NCBI RefSeq assembly: GCF_905475345.1
Contig: NC_066593.1
Span: 357,001 to 421,000, forward strand
Length of the DNA: 64,000 bases
Source of the DNA: Vespula vulgaris
Lineage: Eukaryota; Arthropoda; Insecta; Hymenoptera; Vespidae
Direction of reading: 5' to 3'
Of the stretch, positions 26,639-40,401 are shown in pieces (within the stretch, counting starts at the first letter, position 1; each line of letters starts with the position of its first letter). Below the pieces are notes generated by a model that was not told where the DNA came from, made no database searches, and saw only the letters and a program-made list of their open reading frames with translations. The position numbers and the translations under genes are program-made.

Positions 26639-28658
26639 CCGTAATATTTAACAACTTTATCTATTTTGGTTAAATAGCATTCCACTAAACGTTGCAAAAA
26701 AATCCAACACTGGAATATTGCTATATATGTATATACTACATGCGTATATTCACATACGCGAGTGCGCGCGCGCGCGCGCATTGCTTCTATGTAGGCATTC
26801 TTATTACATCACGATTATGTGAAAATTGATTTTAATTTTTCAAGTGTCTTACTTTATTGACCGAATATCAAAATTATTCGGAATCCTAAAATATTGTAGC
26901 ACAAAGTACATTCCATGCGCGAAAGTTATTGTTGATGATTCGAAGGAACGAATATATTTGATAGAACGATAACAAATTATCGGTTACTAATGGTAACGGT
27001 GTAAAAAAAGTTATATATAACTTTTTTGAGTTATTAAAAAATTACGTATGTCTTTTTTCAAAATTATTATAAGTATTTCAGCGATTAATGTATAATCTGT
27101 TATAATACGGCCATAAGGCGTCCCGAGCACTGTTGCCAACTCGCAAAATTTTTACTGCACGTTCTGATTCGTCCAGAGTTATTCTAGTAAAAATGCTTTC
27201 TTTTTTTCGCCAAGTTTCAAATAATGAATACTCTTGTTTGAAGTGAAATTATACAATTAGATAGTACAGGAAAAATATAAAGTCAATAATGTCATGATAA
27301 CTTTTAGCGAAGACTGCTTTACGATTCGTCGATTTTTGACACCATATTGGATAATTTAAACCATGTAAGACAAATTGACCAATCAGCGTAATTTTACGAA
27401 ACGGAACCTTTTACGTTCAAATTATGGATTTTGAATAATTAAGTTTTATTATCAACGTTTCGTACTTACAATATTTTTCACTTTATTCCATTGTAGCCAC
27501 TTTAATGGATATAAACTTGTATGTTCGTTCTAAGAGGTTCCTTCGATTCTTTTCCATTTTTTTGATTGACAAAAAAATAGATTTAATTATTTATCGGTAT
27601 AATCTTTTTCTGCAATTTTATTTACTTTTTCACAAATACAAGAACGACAAAAATTTGGAACAGTATAGACGATATATTTATTCGTTTTAATTCTAATGAC
27701 TAAACGAAATAATATAAAGACTTGTAAAATTCAATAGTGGTTTTATCGTATAATGATGTTCTATATAAGTATTATAGCTTACGAAATAGAAGATAACGAT
27801 TCATTAGTCATATGAGTAAATAAATGATGTACAATAAAATACAGTGGAAGACGAATAAATTGGTGCTATGAACGTAACGTTCAGATATTATTAAGGAGTA
27901 AGTATCAAACAAAATATTCATTTAAAAAATATTTTATCGAGTTTTGCTAAATAGAAAGACGTAGAGATAAAATATACTATCTCATAGAGTTAAATATATT
28001 TCATATATATATATATAAACATATACTGGTTTGTCACTTTTTTTTTTCTAGGAACTCTCTATACGATATTGACTCTTCTCTTTATTATCCTTTCCGTAAA
28101 AAGTAAAAACGAAGACAAGGTACACCTTCATTTAATTCTAATTCCATTTTCTTTGATCATACATAAAATATAATTACGTTGTTCGATGCACAGCATCATA
28201 ATACCTTATACCTACTACTCTATGTACTAAAAATATTTTTTTTTGTATTATTCTTATTATTATTGTATCTATTGTCCTGCAATTTTACCTTTTTCTGTCA
28301 ATCCATCTGGAAAAATATATATATTTTCTATATATATATATATATCTTACTGAAAAAAAATATTCATCTACGAATTCAGGGATCAACGTTTCTTACTTTC
28401 TACTTATTGTTAGATCATAACTTCAATAAAAATACTTGGAGCCTCGATCGTGACGCAAATCTCGTCGTCGCTATGGTATTTAATATTCTACTAAAGTCAA
28501 GGACGACGATTACGAGTACGTTTTTCGACGAACGATAGATTATTTTAAATAAAACACATGTGCAACAGTATAGAAACGTCACCGTCGTTTAAGCTCCAAG
28601 AAAATAATATCCCTCGTTGTCCAGCTTACGGTCTACATTTGTACTTTCGTTCTGTGTT
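26639..28658. other. Spacer: PNISR upstream region and FLVCR 3' flank
   Basis: No gene is supported in these 2 kb. The PNISR promoter and 5' UTR should lie at the left end. A (CG)n tract at 26764-26779 stands out. The remainder is AT-rich, with T-runs and a TA repeat near 28318-28346. The open frames at 27505-27690 and 28179-28538 are low complexity. Confidence 0.5.
26764..26779. repeat. (CG)n tract upstream of PNISR
   Basis: Sixteen bases of alternating G and C lie about 125 bp upstream of the PNISR start codon. This is unusual in an AT-rich setting. Such tracts can adopt left-handed (Z) DNA. Confidence 0.85.
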
Positions 28659-31600
28659 TTAGAATTTGGCGTTCTGTCTTCTAAGGTCATTGGGTATTAT
28701 CGTTGTGAGAAAGGCTCCGAAGGCTAGGGCGATGCACAAAACTATATTTGCCCACAAATTGCTCAATAGTTTGATCAAATTGCCGTAGAGGATCGTGAAG
28801 ATTATACCAAATACCTAAAGAATTATTTTTTCGTTACTTACATCGGTCAAATTGATTCGACGTCGATCTAATTGACATCATCTAATCGACGCACGAAAAA
28901 AACTTGGCGAAAAAGTTATAAAAAAAAGGAAAAGAAAAAAAATAAAGTCATAAGATAATAAAATCGTTGCACACCTGTGTCACGGCATTGAGCAATCCCG
29001 CGGCTGTTCCTTCTGGTTCTGGATAAGTTAATTCAGCAGCGAGCTCGAAACCTACCGGTAAATAACCGGTCATGAAAAATCTGTGGAAATAAATCATCTT
29101 GGTCTTATATTCAATGATATCTTTATTTGGAGGAGGACTATCGTCATTAAATTCGTAGCGTACCCAAGTAAAGCGGATATAATGTAAACGATGTATATCC
29201 GACCAATGTCCAGAGTAAACGTGAAAACGATCATACCCAGGAAAGAGAAGAAATAAATTCCAATAGTTGTCTCTCTGCGAATATGTGAATCGTCGTTGAC
29301 AATTTAGTATCGTTCCTTTGTTAAATGTTTTAAACAATGCGTGATATCGATACTCACTTGTACTTATGCGTTTTATCTAATATGATACCACAGATTACTG
29401 AACCCAACATTCCGGCACATATGATGGTCAAGCCGATTCTACCGGCGTCTTCCTCGTGTCCCTGTGCAAGAGAAACAAAGGATCATTACGAAAGGATTCA
29501 TGTGGAGGATTCGTCGCGTAGCTATCGAACTTACCGGGAAATATTCTAAAATGATTTGATTGAGAAGTGTACTGATCGCGTAGAATATCCCGACGTTTAT
29601 AGCATAGCTCAATAAAAGCAACAGGTATCCTACGTTAGTGAAGAGCCTTTTGATAGATTGTATAAAATCTTCTGCCGAATCGTTCTCTCTTTGCACGGCT
29701 TGCGCGGGACTGGGAGGAAGGGGTGGTTGCGCTTTAAAGACTGCAAGAAAATACGCATCGGTTAATTTTTTTCGTCAAAAGATTTCGAATCGGTTCTACG
29801 ATTACTTACAGAGAAGTATTATTACCAATATCAACGACGTGAAAGCTGCAACGATGTAAAACATGATTTGAAAGCCACGCGCGACTACGGCAAGATCATC
29901 GCTGTTTGGTACTAAGATCGGCGGAAATAGAAAACCGATGGCTATACCCAACTGCGAACATAAGAACGATCGTAATAATAAACAGGATACATTAAATGTA
30001 GTTGAATAAGGATTCCTACGATGTTTTTTATATAACGACGTTAGATCCCCTAAAAGGGTTAAAAGTCGATAGTACGAGATTTAAATTGTTAAATGATTAT
30101 GTGGGAAAGCTAGCCGAACTCTGCACCCACGATTCATTGTACGGAGGGGTTCGGACCCTAGTTTCGAATTATAAATGTACAGACGACATCGTTTTCGCAC
30201 ACGAACTCGCGTACGCATCCGTGAGGTGCGATCGAGTTTGTTCAAGGTATATGCGGTTATGCGAAAGTGCTTTATTATTACGATGAGCTGCGGAATCGCG
30301 TGCGGAGACTGGCATCAATTAATTACGATCAAATCCGTTTGATCGTTCAACGAGCCGCTCGAAACTTCAAAGTACGAACGTATTCCCACTTGACCTCATT
30401 GACATTTTCCGTACTTACGAAGAGAAGAAGTTCTCTTCTCGCTTGGTACTTGGATCATATCTCCGTATCTACTGTCAAGAAAATTTTAATTAACGTTATC
30501 CTTACGTATTTTGAATCTATGTAAAGTTAGGACATTCTTTCTGCTTTAAGCGATTAACGTGACTCGTCCGACTTCTCGTAACCTTTAATCGGTTCCGGTC
30601 TCTGAATTACTATCATGATGGGCTGAAAAGAATAATGATCGCGTCCCTTCCTTGAAATAACAATAATAGTCGAATAATAGATGTTTCGAGGACCGGTCTA
30701 TCCTCGTGATTTAACATGATGTTATCTTCGTCTAATATGCCCGTAACACCGTATAAATTATTCACTACTCTCGAATAAACTAGTGTTTCCGCTTGCTGAT
30801 AATAAGAACGGACAAATAGGCGCAAACCTCTAGAAAATACAACGTGGATACTTGAGATTCGATATCGATGATATCGAAGAAATCCAGATAATATTCCGTT
30901 AAATTCATACCATGCATTATTATTCGAGTAGATCGATGAAAATTTTATTGATTTTTATGTTTTAAATTCAAATAATTTCAACCTTTTCTCTTCAATAGAC
31001 ATCGAGTCTATCCTATCATCTCGATTTATTTAAGATTTCAATCGGAACGTTGTACTTCGTGAAATCAATCGAGAGTGGAAAAATTTACGATTGATATTAA
31101 ATCTTTTCAATACTTCGTGCTATCGCCAAGCTTATATACTACGTTGATCCATCGTTATAAGGTTTCAACTACTATCGCGCCCGACATGCATACTTTTGAA
31201 GATATCAAAATAAACGACACGATAAAACGAGTTTGATATAAAATCAAATATTTGCTCCTAATATCTTGGTTTAGCGCAAATTGAAAAAAATAAACAATTA
31301 TTATATCGTATTTCGATAATTTTAAATCTCGACTTACTAGGAGAAAACAAATAAAATATGGAAAATACCTGATTTCCAAAAACGCCGATGCTACAGGCGC
31401 TACTAACTTGATCGGGACCGAACCAAACAGCTGCTAATCGAGCAGGAACGGAAAGAACAAAAGTTTGGCTGACGGCGACAAACGTGTGACCAATGAAGGT
31501 AATCCAAAATAGATCTGGTGAAACGCTAAAAACTTTTATCCATGCACCGATCGTCGTTCCGATCGCTCCCACTATAACGGCAAATCGGAGTCCCTGTGAA

Positions 31601-32794
31601 AGAAAATTTAGTAAAAATTTAGAAAATTATTAAACGGGAAGGATCGATTAAGCGCTAACGTATTTATCACGTCGGCCGTTCATCGTATTATAAAATAAGG
31701 TCAATTACGTTTCTCGAGCTGCTGCTTCTCAAACTTGGAAAATATCAGCGTTCGAATCGGATATAAATTGTTTTAAAAATAAACAAAATTAAGAAAAGAA
31801 AAAAAAACAATCGAGCAATAAACAGTCTAAAAGCGTATCTATCTTTTGATAAGTCCTATTAAATAAGCCTGCTTTATTAGCCTTGTATTAAACAAAATTA
31901 TGAATTTCGTTTATTCTTATTAAATAGTGTGCTCTTAGGATTAACCCAAGTTACACAGAGTACCGTCGAGTATTTCGTCTACCGACAAGATACAAACTTA
32001 ATTCGAGTGGGATTTTTTTTTTAATTATTTTTACACAGCGATCGATAAAAACTGCATTTACTTACGAATCTGTCGAGAAGATAACTAGCTGGAAATATGA
32101 ACGGTATATACGTTATCATGTATATCATGCTCGTCATATCTACTAGAAAACTCGAAACATTGTAATATCGTTCGACTATGTTCGCGATGATACTGTATTG
32201 AATCCATTGCATCGAGTTGCTGGCACTGTATAGTACGAAGATCGTCAAGATCAGCCATCTTCGTGCGAAGATTTTCGTTTCTATAATCTGAAAAAAATAA
32301 AAGATACGAATTAACATAAATGAAGTTTGCTTTTGTTGCCAAATGACATTGACATTTTCATTTCGCCGAGTGAACGCGTGATATTTTCAGGATGTTCGCA
32401 GATAAAGTCAAAGATTGCGATATGAATGAATAATGCGAATAAACTTCTTTTTTTGTTTCTCTTCTTAAAGAAGTATGCAACGAGAAGCGAGAGCTCTAGA
32501 AAAAGTTACTTCCAAGTAAATAAGTTCATCCGCCTGTACCAATGAAACATTATAGCCTCGAGAGAAATATCTACGATCTAGTTCGAGACAGATATTATAA
32601 ATATTGTAGCCTTCCGTATAAAACTTAAGAGATAGGAAAAAAGAAAAAGAAGAATAGTTTGGAAGAAAATATAATTTTTGGATCGTATATTATTCATCAA
32701 CGATCATCGATCGTTAATTCATCCTCATGCAGTGCATGTTCACCTGTGTTGGATGTACGCCACCCTCGATGGCTTTAACGTAATCCGGTGACAT
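28659..32794 (-). CDS. FLVCR-family major facilitator transporter
   Basis: Nine exons join in phase: 32744-32794, 32066-32287, 31369-31593, 29810-29951, 29535-29740, 29358-29461, 29164-29274, 28975-29080 and 28659-28814, giving 440 aa. The family is multi-pass plasma- or organelle-membrane carriers of the MFS fold; mammalian FLVCR1/2 export haem and/or take up choline and ethanolamine. Diagnostic segments are RRWLILTIFVLYSASNSMQW with IQYSII in TM1, FPASYLLDR, SVPARLAAVWFGPDQVSSAC with FGNQ in the first half, and GYLPVGFELAAELTYPEPEG near TM10-11. About 11-12 hydrophobic helices can be read. The N-terminus is very short (17 residues before exon 2) compared with vertebrate members, so an upstream coding exon may be missing. 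The exact substrate cannot be told from sequence. Confidence 0.9.
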
Positions 32795-34336
32795 TTTTGA
32801 TATTACAATCAATTTGTGTATTCGATTTGCCGTCCGAAATTAAGAAAAATCGTGAATAATCGTAAATCAATCGATTTTTTCCCCAGTCTTCTTTAACTTC
32901 CACTCGTAGATCCTAAAATGTTAAAGATTCCGTTGTGAAGTAGAAAGTTATCTTGCCGTAGAAGAATAAGCTATGGACATTCCAAATTCTCGAAAATTCG
33001 TTAGCGCGAACACTTAATTAGTACCGAATGTACTTTAGGGATCATTGTTGTTACGAACGATCAATAATTTTTCTAATTCGATGTTCTACGAGAGAAAGAT
33101 ATTATTTTTAGACGAAACACCGACGAGGCTAATGAGGTTTAAATCACATCTTGAAGCTTTAAGAATGGAGCGCAATGAATACGCGAGAAAATACTCGAGT
33201 ACTCTGAACGAAGTAGACTAATTGTGCGACGCCGTTATATCCAAGTATACGCGAGAAATTGGAAAATCGATCGTTAATCTTTGTTAGTTACTACTATTTA
33301 GTATTTCATGAAAAAGTAGGTATAAATACAATGAACTACTTAATAAGATAAGCGACGATATTAGAGCGATTACATCACTCAATTAATGCTTTCTTACTTT
33401 TCGATATCCAATCGCACTTCTTCCCGATTAAATGTTTACTCATCAAGAATACCGATATTTATACTTTGGTCAATCGCATCGGAAATCGATTTCAATATAC
33501 TTAAATGTAGCTACGTATTAAACGCGAATTGTCCGGCTGCAAATTTTAGATCGTCCTGAAAAAGTTCGGAAGGTCTTAAGGTCAAGGATTGAACGAAAAT
33601 AAAAATCTAAGACGGAGCGGTATCGATGACAATTAATAGTACATGCGATCGTCCATTAATTATGCTTACCCCGCTCGGTGATAAGTAACGAACCGCCGAT
33701 TTAACAGAGCTACTCGATTTAGAGATCTTTCTTATTTATTTTCTTTCCTTCGCGTTACGTCGTCGATCGATTTCATTGATTCTTCGTTCTTTCGATCATC
33801 CTAAAGAATTCTTTATCCTTACTATTTATTTATCACTAAATCAATTCACGATTGATACATTCGTTCTTCAAGAAAATCTAACTATCAGTAGAAATAGGTT
33901 TCCATTCGCATAAGTCACAATGAGTACACACGTGCTTAACGGTGTCGCGTCCGCACAAACACAAGGGGTTTTTCCTTCTCGTATTCGCGTGCACCGTCGT
34001 GGAGAGGGTGAGAGAGAAGAATGGAAGGGGAGAGCACGGAGAGACCGACCAATGTCTTTCCACTTCGAACGTCTGTTCTTTTTTGAAGTTTACGACTGGA
34101 AGATCGAAAAATGCGAAAATCTTTTCTTTCAAATTTCGCGCACCGTCACTGTTCTCTTTTCCTCGACGAATAAGCGAATTTAAGAGAAATCAGGAAGAAA
34201 CATGAATAAGATTAAAATTCCCAGATGTGTCGTGGTTCACGTTGAAGAGCTTTCCCTTTTAACCCGATGATATCGATCAGCTTCGTTGTTCGCGAAAATC
34301 GTGCAATGTGAAGCAAGACGTGAAGAGGGTTTTGCT

Positions 34337-34338
<2 letters not shown>

Positions 34339-34398
<60 letters not shown>
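34339..34398. repeat. (CT)n microsatellite, 60 bp
   Basis: A pure CT tract. It is complementary to the (GA)n tract 190 bp downstream. Confidence 0.95.
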
Positions 34399-34403
<5 letters not shown>

Positions 34404-34580
34404 CTTTCCTCTTTTGCACAGTCAAGATCCGACTCCTATTTTTCTATTTCTCTGTCGTATCAGAGTCTTGACTGAAACACGTCTCGTTCTGCATATTTTT
34501 CTTCGTTCATCGAAGAGTATGTCCTAATGGGGATTAAAGGATAAGAGATTAAAAGGAAGAGATACGGAGCGAGAAAAAGA

Positions 34581-34591
<11 letters not shown>

Positions 34592-34672
<81 letters not shown>
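34592..34672. repeat. (GA)n microsatellite, about 80 bp
   Basis: A pure GA tract embedded in a longer purine-rich run from 34570 to 34690. Confidence 0.95.
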
Positions 34673-34675
<3 letters not shown>

Positions 34676-35817
34676 AAAAAAAGATAGAGAAAGTAAAAGC
34701 ACAGCCAAGAATAGAAGCGCGTCCACCGAAGGTTGGACATAAACTAAACCAAATCGCTGTACGAAGATTCGGCGTTGCGAGTAGGAGTCGTTTACGCCGA
34801 CTCCTCTCCCTCGCGATTCCGGACACGTAGTGTATGTCCGTCGTGTGGTAGGACTATGCTGCACTTTCATCGTGCATGTGGTACGAGACCTAATGTACTA
34901 CATATATACATACACACGCGCACATACACATGCTTCTCGTTTGTCAGCGCACGCGCCTCGACTCTGCGCAGAATGATTTCGCGGGCGGCACCGATCGACG
35001 AAGGCAGAGGGGGTTTTGTGCGTTGAAAGCAAAGATAAAGAAAATAAGAGGGGAAACGGGAAAAAGATCTAGATGATAACTACAATTCGAAGTACAGCGA
35101 TTATAAACAGAATTTTATAATTGCATTTATAATACGACATTTTCTCCTATACCCAAGATTGATATATCTTCATTCGGATATATCTATCGATTGTCCTCGA
35201 TACGTATGTTTCATCTGTTACGCTCGATATCGCCGTAAGATGCGTATGTGAAAAAAAACAAATGCAAATTTTCGGATCGTCTAAGGTCGCATTGCAATGG
35301 TCATGCGATGAATCATTTATTCCATGCAATAATCAGCTGGAAAATTTGTCAAATATATGCGCGATTAAATACGTACTTAGGCGATTATTTAACGCGATAA
35401 AGAATTTTACGATCTAAAAAATTCGTCAATTTATGATTTTGAAAAGGATCTTATTTTTCATTAACAATTTTCATTAACGACCTTCGTAATTTCACTGGCC
35501 AAGTTAAGATTATCGCTGAAAGGATAGAAAATCTTTATATGACAGTCGATTGTCCCATGTATCGCAAAGTACACAATATCACGTTCGGATTAGTGATTAA
35601 AACAATGCCTATATACGTAAGAGATATGACATTTCAACAACGTGATTCTTCTCGTTTATTACATCTTGCTAGATCAAAATTTGTGTATGACGCATGGAAT
35701 AGAATATTTGCGTTTTTTATTTTCCACGGAAATTCATATTGCGTATGAAAGTATTATCTGGACTATTATCAAAGACTCATAACAAACTCATCCTCTTATT
35801 TCTTTTTGAAATAATCG

Positions 35818-35837
35818 ATCGATCGATCGATCGATCG
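35818..35837. repeat. (ATCG)n tetranucleotide repeat
   Basis: Five copies of a self-complementary tetranucleotide run across 35818-35837. Confidence 0.85.
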
Positions 35838-36790
35838 TTGAGCATTTTTTGTAGAAAATTATTCTAATCGATCAAATATACCAGTATGGCGAAGACAGGT
35901 ATCGTGTAATGAGTAATTCGATCGAACGAAGACTCGTCTAATTAACTCATTCGATTATATCCAGACGTGGCTATAAATTTATATATAATTAATGTAATCG
36001 CTTCATACATCTTTGGAATATGGAATAATATTTTTCTCTTTTTCGTTTCAATGACATCATCGTGCCTATGAAAAGTAACTTTTGCTCACATTAACCGAAA
36101 AGGGACGATATATTAAAATCGCTATTTTGATTAAAGCTAAGCAAATAAAGAAAAAACAATACATTTTGATCTACCTGACGATGCAGCTGGTACGTGGAAG
36201 GAATGAGCTCTCTTCTCTGCTCGATACAATCCTGAATTTCATCCATCTCTCGTCTACGTACGTGCGTACTTAGTTATGATAATTTCGTTAGTACCGTCAA
36301 ATCCTCGATTGTTCGACACTGAACGCTTCTTAATCACCGTTTGTCTGCTTAACCTCGGATTTAAGGTCCCATTTCGAGGTAACTCGTTGGACGATTAACG
36401 CGTGTCGAGAAGATAAATTGGATTACGTCGACGGAAGATGAGGACTCTTCGAAATCCGAAACTGACGTCCTCCTACGACTTTGCTATGTGAGACGAAGTT
36501 AATCGACTAACATCGGTATTTATCAGTCACGTGAAAACATGATAATTATATAATAAATATTTGCATTTATAGAAGTTTTGAAAGGTTTTCCTTTCCGATC
36601 GAATCTATGTCACATAAAGCGCGATACCTAAAGCGTTTGTAAACGTTTTAACTTTGGACGCTTGGAAAATAGTATTAACAAACTGAATGATATAAAAATA
36701 AGTTATCGAGGATTTTACCGTTTGCACTTGATGTTAATGTACAAAGACGTAAGTTTCGTACAAGGCCGCCATTTTGCACGATAATAAACT

Positions 36791-37074
36791 TTAACACGTT
36801 CACGCCGGCGCTGCTATTTGTATTTCTCACTGTGGGGCGGCGCTCGTATTCATGGTTCACTTCATCCTACTTTTGTTCAATTAATATACGTTAAATTTCC
36901 ATTATTAAAATTTTTAACTATACGACAATTTGTTCTAGTTACAAACGAATTACATTTTTGGTGGTACGCATCCACCGATAGTGCATATCGCCTAATAGGA
37001 GACTCGAGCGTGAGTCATCGGTGGTACACGCCGTCTGATGGGAGCTGGAGCGTGAGTCTGCGTGAACGTGTTAA
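36791..37074. mobile_element. piggyBac-type miniature element (MITE) with TTAA duplications
   Basis: Identical 11-bp terminal inverted repeats (CACGTTCACGC at 36795-36805, GCGTGAACGTG at 37060-37070) are each flanked outside by TTAA (36791-36794 and 37071-37074), the target duplication made by piggyBac-family transposases. The element is 276 bp and non-coding. Inside, a GGTGGTAC...GCGTGAGTC unit occurs twice (about 36960 and 37020). The ORF at 36818-37171 runs across the element and is not a gene. Confidence 0.75.
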
Positions 37075-39189
37075 AATATTTTTCGTACGTAGAAATATAA
37101 AGTACGCGAGATACTCGAAGATGGAAAAGATCGGAAATTCTTGGGAGATCGATATATGCGTTGACGAATAAAACGCGATTCGATTGAGGGATAAATAAAT
37201 CACTATGAACGCGAGAAAGAGTTTTCGAAGACTTGTGTATTTACCGAGCAAACACTGAACAGTCGTTCGAAGATACGCATACCACGATAATGAAAATAAA
37301 AAAGTTAACGTGAGCGCAACACATTCAACTTGAAATATAAATCTAACTTGTGATGCGTTTGGAAAAGCTAATACATTATCATCGAGACTCGTTACTCTTT
37401 GATTCATGTTCTATTTTAGAGATAGACTTCATTTGTCACGTTCGATGTTGATCGTATAATGAATGCCGATGATCATTATCTATCCTGTGCGTATCATCTC
37501 TATTTATCATACTAAACGATTATTTTGATCGTTGAGTTAGTTTGAAACGTTAAGTTTAATCAACGAATACAATTTCTTTTTTTTTCTTCCGGACAGTCGG
37601 ATAATAAATATGTGTCGTATTATCGATATATTATTACGTTTGATTCATAAATCGTTCGCGATATAAGCACGAATGAAAATATTAACTACGAATGTTGCCT
37701 TCTTGGTATATTGGATAAATGTATCTTCGTATGATAAGGTAGAGAAAGTGATTACCGACCTGACAACAGATAAGACAAACGCCTTAATAGCAGCAACTGA
37801 ATATACGCGCGAGAACATTCATTATATATCATACATACGTACATACGTGATGTCACGACAGTAAGAATAATTAACAATACATTTATAGGATGAATTGTTT
37901 AACATTGTCCGATTTGGTTTTTTATTAAATTTTTATGAAGCGTTCTTATCATTTATTTAAATACTTGTGACGCAATCACTCGTGTCTCCGTTACGATTAT
38001 GTAAGTAACTTTTGTGTAGACATAAAGACTTATCATTCAGACTCGTATTGTTAACACGCAATTGTTATGCAGTAAGGTTTAAGGGATAAATTTCTTTTAA
38101 GGGATGATATACGTTTCTTTTTCTTGAATAGAATTGATGGGTCAGAAAATTTAAGCATACATAACGATATGCGTTTGTAGCCACGATGCAGAGTGCATAC
38201 AAATGCACTTACGTATATATGTATATCGAGACAAAATTGAGAGGTTTTATATACATCGAGTAGATACATCGTCGTACGAGAGAAGAACTTCAGCTTCTCT
38301 CCAGTCGAATCTTATCGCGCGTTCCGTTCGCATCACGAGAGTTTAACGTTCGATACGTCGCATACGCGTATGCGAAAATTTGCATATTCTCTAGAAAAAG
38401 TGAAAGATCATTTCAAATTAATTCGCGATCTATCCAAGAGAGATTTGTATACAGATTTTTATTTTTACGATGTACCTATAAACGTGACGATGTATTTCGA
38501 TAGAAAAGAAAAATGAGCTTTGAATCATGATCCGATGATCCGAAGGCAATTAATTTTTTACTCGTAAGTGAACGTTTTTGGATCAATTAGAAAGTTCGGA
38601 TCGTAAGAGATAGATATTTTATTGAATGGTTAACGTAAAATGAAGAGACGTTTTATGACGTAAGACTCGGACGAAATAAATAAGTAAATCGTTTAGAACG
38701 TTTAGCGTTAATAGCCGTACAACATTCAAGGAGGAGAAAGACGCGGCGCGAAATTTAAACTTTAGTGAAATCAATCGAATGGTTGCGAAGCTTTTTATCC
38801 AAAAGTGGAGCAATATAAAGATAACCGTTTACGGTACTTTCTACCGTGTACTTGTTATCTTCTACCAGATGTGATACTTTCGAAAGGAAGAATGAAAAAT
38901 AAACGATATTTATTAGCTTCGAGTCGAATAGTCGCTTGTTTTTCTATCGTTTTATTGGAAAACGATTTGTTGGAGAATACGAAAGTCGTTAGGATTAAAA
39001 GGAACCGGCGAACGATTTCGTCGAGAATGTAGGTTAAAAACGTTCGAGTATAAATTAATACAAAAACGAACGCGCGAACCTTGTATCTTTGGTATCTCTT
39101 AGACGTTAGCGAATTTTGACTTTGAACGACAGATCTATCGGTTTATCGATATTATCGTTTACATCAGATAACTCGAGTGAATTGTGAGC

Positions 39190-39223
<34 letters not shown>

Positions 39224-39510
39224 CGCTCTCTATTGGATCGAGAAAAAGCGAAGAACCGACAGTCCGTAAAGATACGCGTTGCCGTGTAGCACATACAGTA
39301 CTTGATATTCTCCTACTAGTTTGAAAGATCACTTGTTGCGATAGATATAAACGTTTTTATTCTTCGATGCATTAAAATGGTTCGGGAGGGGAGTAGATAG
39401 ATAAACGTGCGTATAGTGTCCTCTCGTTTCATAGACGCTGAGCCTCGAACGTCAATTAAATTCGATTACGTCAAACAAACAACGCGAATAATTATATTTT
39501 TTGAAGCATA

Positions 39511-39596
39511 ATGATCGTGTCACCGAGCGTGAGCTTAATCGCAGCCGGAGTGGCTTCTGGCATATGCTTTTTCCTCTTCAGTACTTTACGAAAAGG
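39511..39596 (+). CDS. Candidate membrane-anchor first exon of the Rab-effector gene
   Basis: An ATG opens 28 codons plus two bases ending at a strong donor (GG then GTGAGT). The peptide is a signal-anchor type hydrophobic helix (SLIAAGVASGICFFLFSTLR) followed by basic residues. Its phase (2) fits the zinc-finger exon at 45988, giving the junction ...TLRKG-KEAESRRK. Two other phase-2 first-exon candidates lie between (41911-41999 and 42531-42610), so this assignment is one of several. It might also belong to a separate small gene. Confidence 0.4.
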
Positions 39597-40353
39597 GTGA
39601 GTAAAGAAAAACATTTTATTTTCTTATAGTTTGGATTATAGACTGAACGCAAATAGAGTCATCTTTTTCGACCAAGTACATTACACAATATGCAATGTTA
39701 ATGAGGCTGTAGCGTGATCAAAGTAGGTCGATTATTTGAGGCATACCGATCGTGACCCCGTTTAAAGTCAATTTCTATCGATTTCATGTGTTTTTCCGCG
39801 ACGGAAGACTTTCCACTACTCAAGAAGTTTTATTCGACTAATTTTAAAAAATTACTAACCACGAGCTTTGAAGATAATACGGCGATAACGTTGATGGCAG
39901 TTGATTTTCCAAACTTAATAAAACTTCAACCGCACGTACGTATTTTCACATCAATTAAATTGTATCTTTGAGAATCTGATTCTACGTCACTTCAACGATA
40001 TGATTTCGATTTCTTTTGTACGTGAAAACATTCGATCGGAATCGTTCGAGGAAGGTGAAATTATCTAAGGCAGAGAAGATGACTCAAGGTTAGCATCGTA
40101 GTAAGTATTGCATCGTAGAAATACGATAAGGCGACTTATTTTCTAAGCGCAAAAGCGATGTAATCGTTCGTGTCTATATAATTTTAGCGAATATGTCGTT
40201 TCGGCATCGTTCCACATGCCGTGGAAGAGATTTTATACGTCATTACGAGTCCACGGTCAAAGTAGTCCGGGCAAAGGCCCCACGAGAAGAATCTTTGGCC
40301 GTTATGACCCGCGAGCCAGGCCTGGATCTCTCTGTATATAATATATCTACCTG

Positions 40354-40355
<2 letters not shown>

Positions 40356-40394
<39 letters not shown>
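40356..40394. repeat. (TA)n microsatellite
   Basis: About 39 bp of alternating T and A, flanked by imperfect ATAC units. Confidence 0.9.

Positions 40395-40401
<7 letters not shown>

Larger units (their letters stand above)
32795..39510. other. Gene-poor region with microsatellites and a miniature transposon
   Basis: No splice-consistent coding sequence was recognised over about 6.7 kb. It holds the FLVCR upstream region, two long complementary CT and GA tracts, an (ATCG)n tract at about 35818-35837, a TTAA-flanked element at 36791-37074 and a CT-rich run at 39189-39230. CpG is frequent compared with the left half of the window. Confidence 0.5.

Noticed and set aside
30002..30524. Two overlapping plus-strand ORFs in an FLVCR intron
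   Set aside because: No domain, no conserved look and no splice context; likely chance.
34460..34870. 136-aa minus-strand ORF
   Set aside because: Most of it translates the GA/CT microsatellite; there is no splice or domain support.
36818..37171. 117-aa plus-strand ORF
   Set aside because: It crosses the TTAA miniature element and its right boundary; it resembles no transposase.
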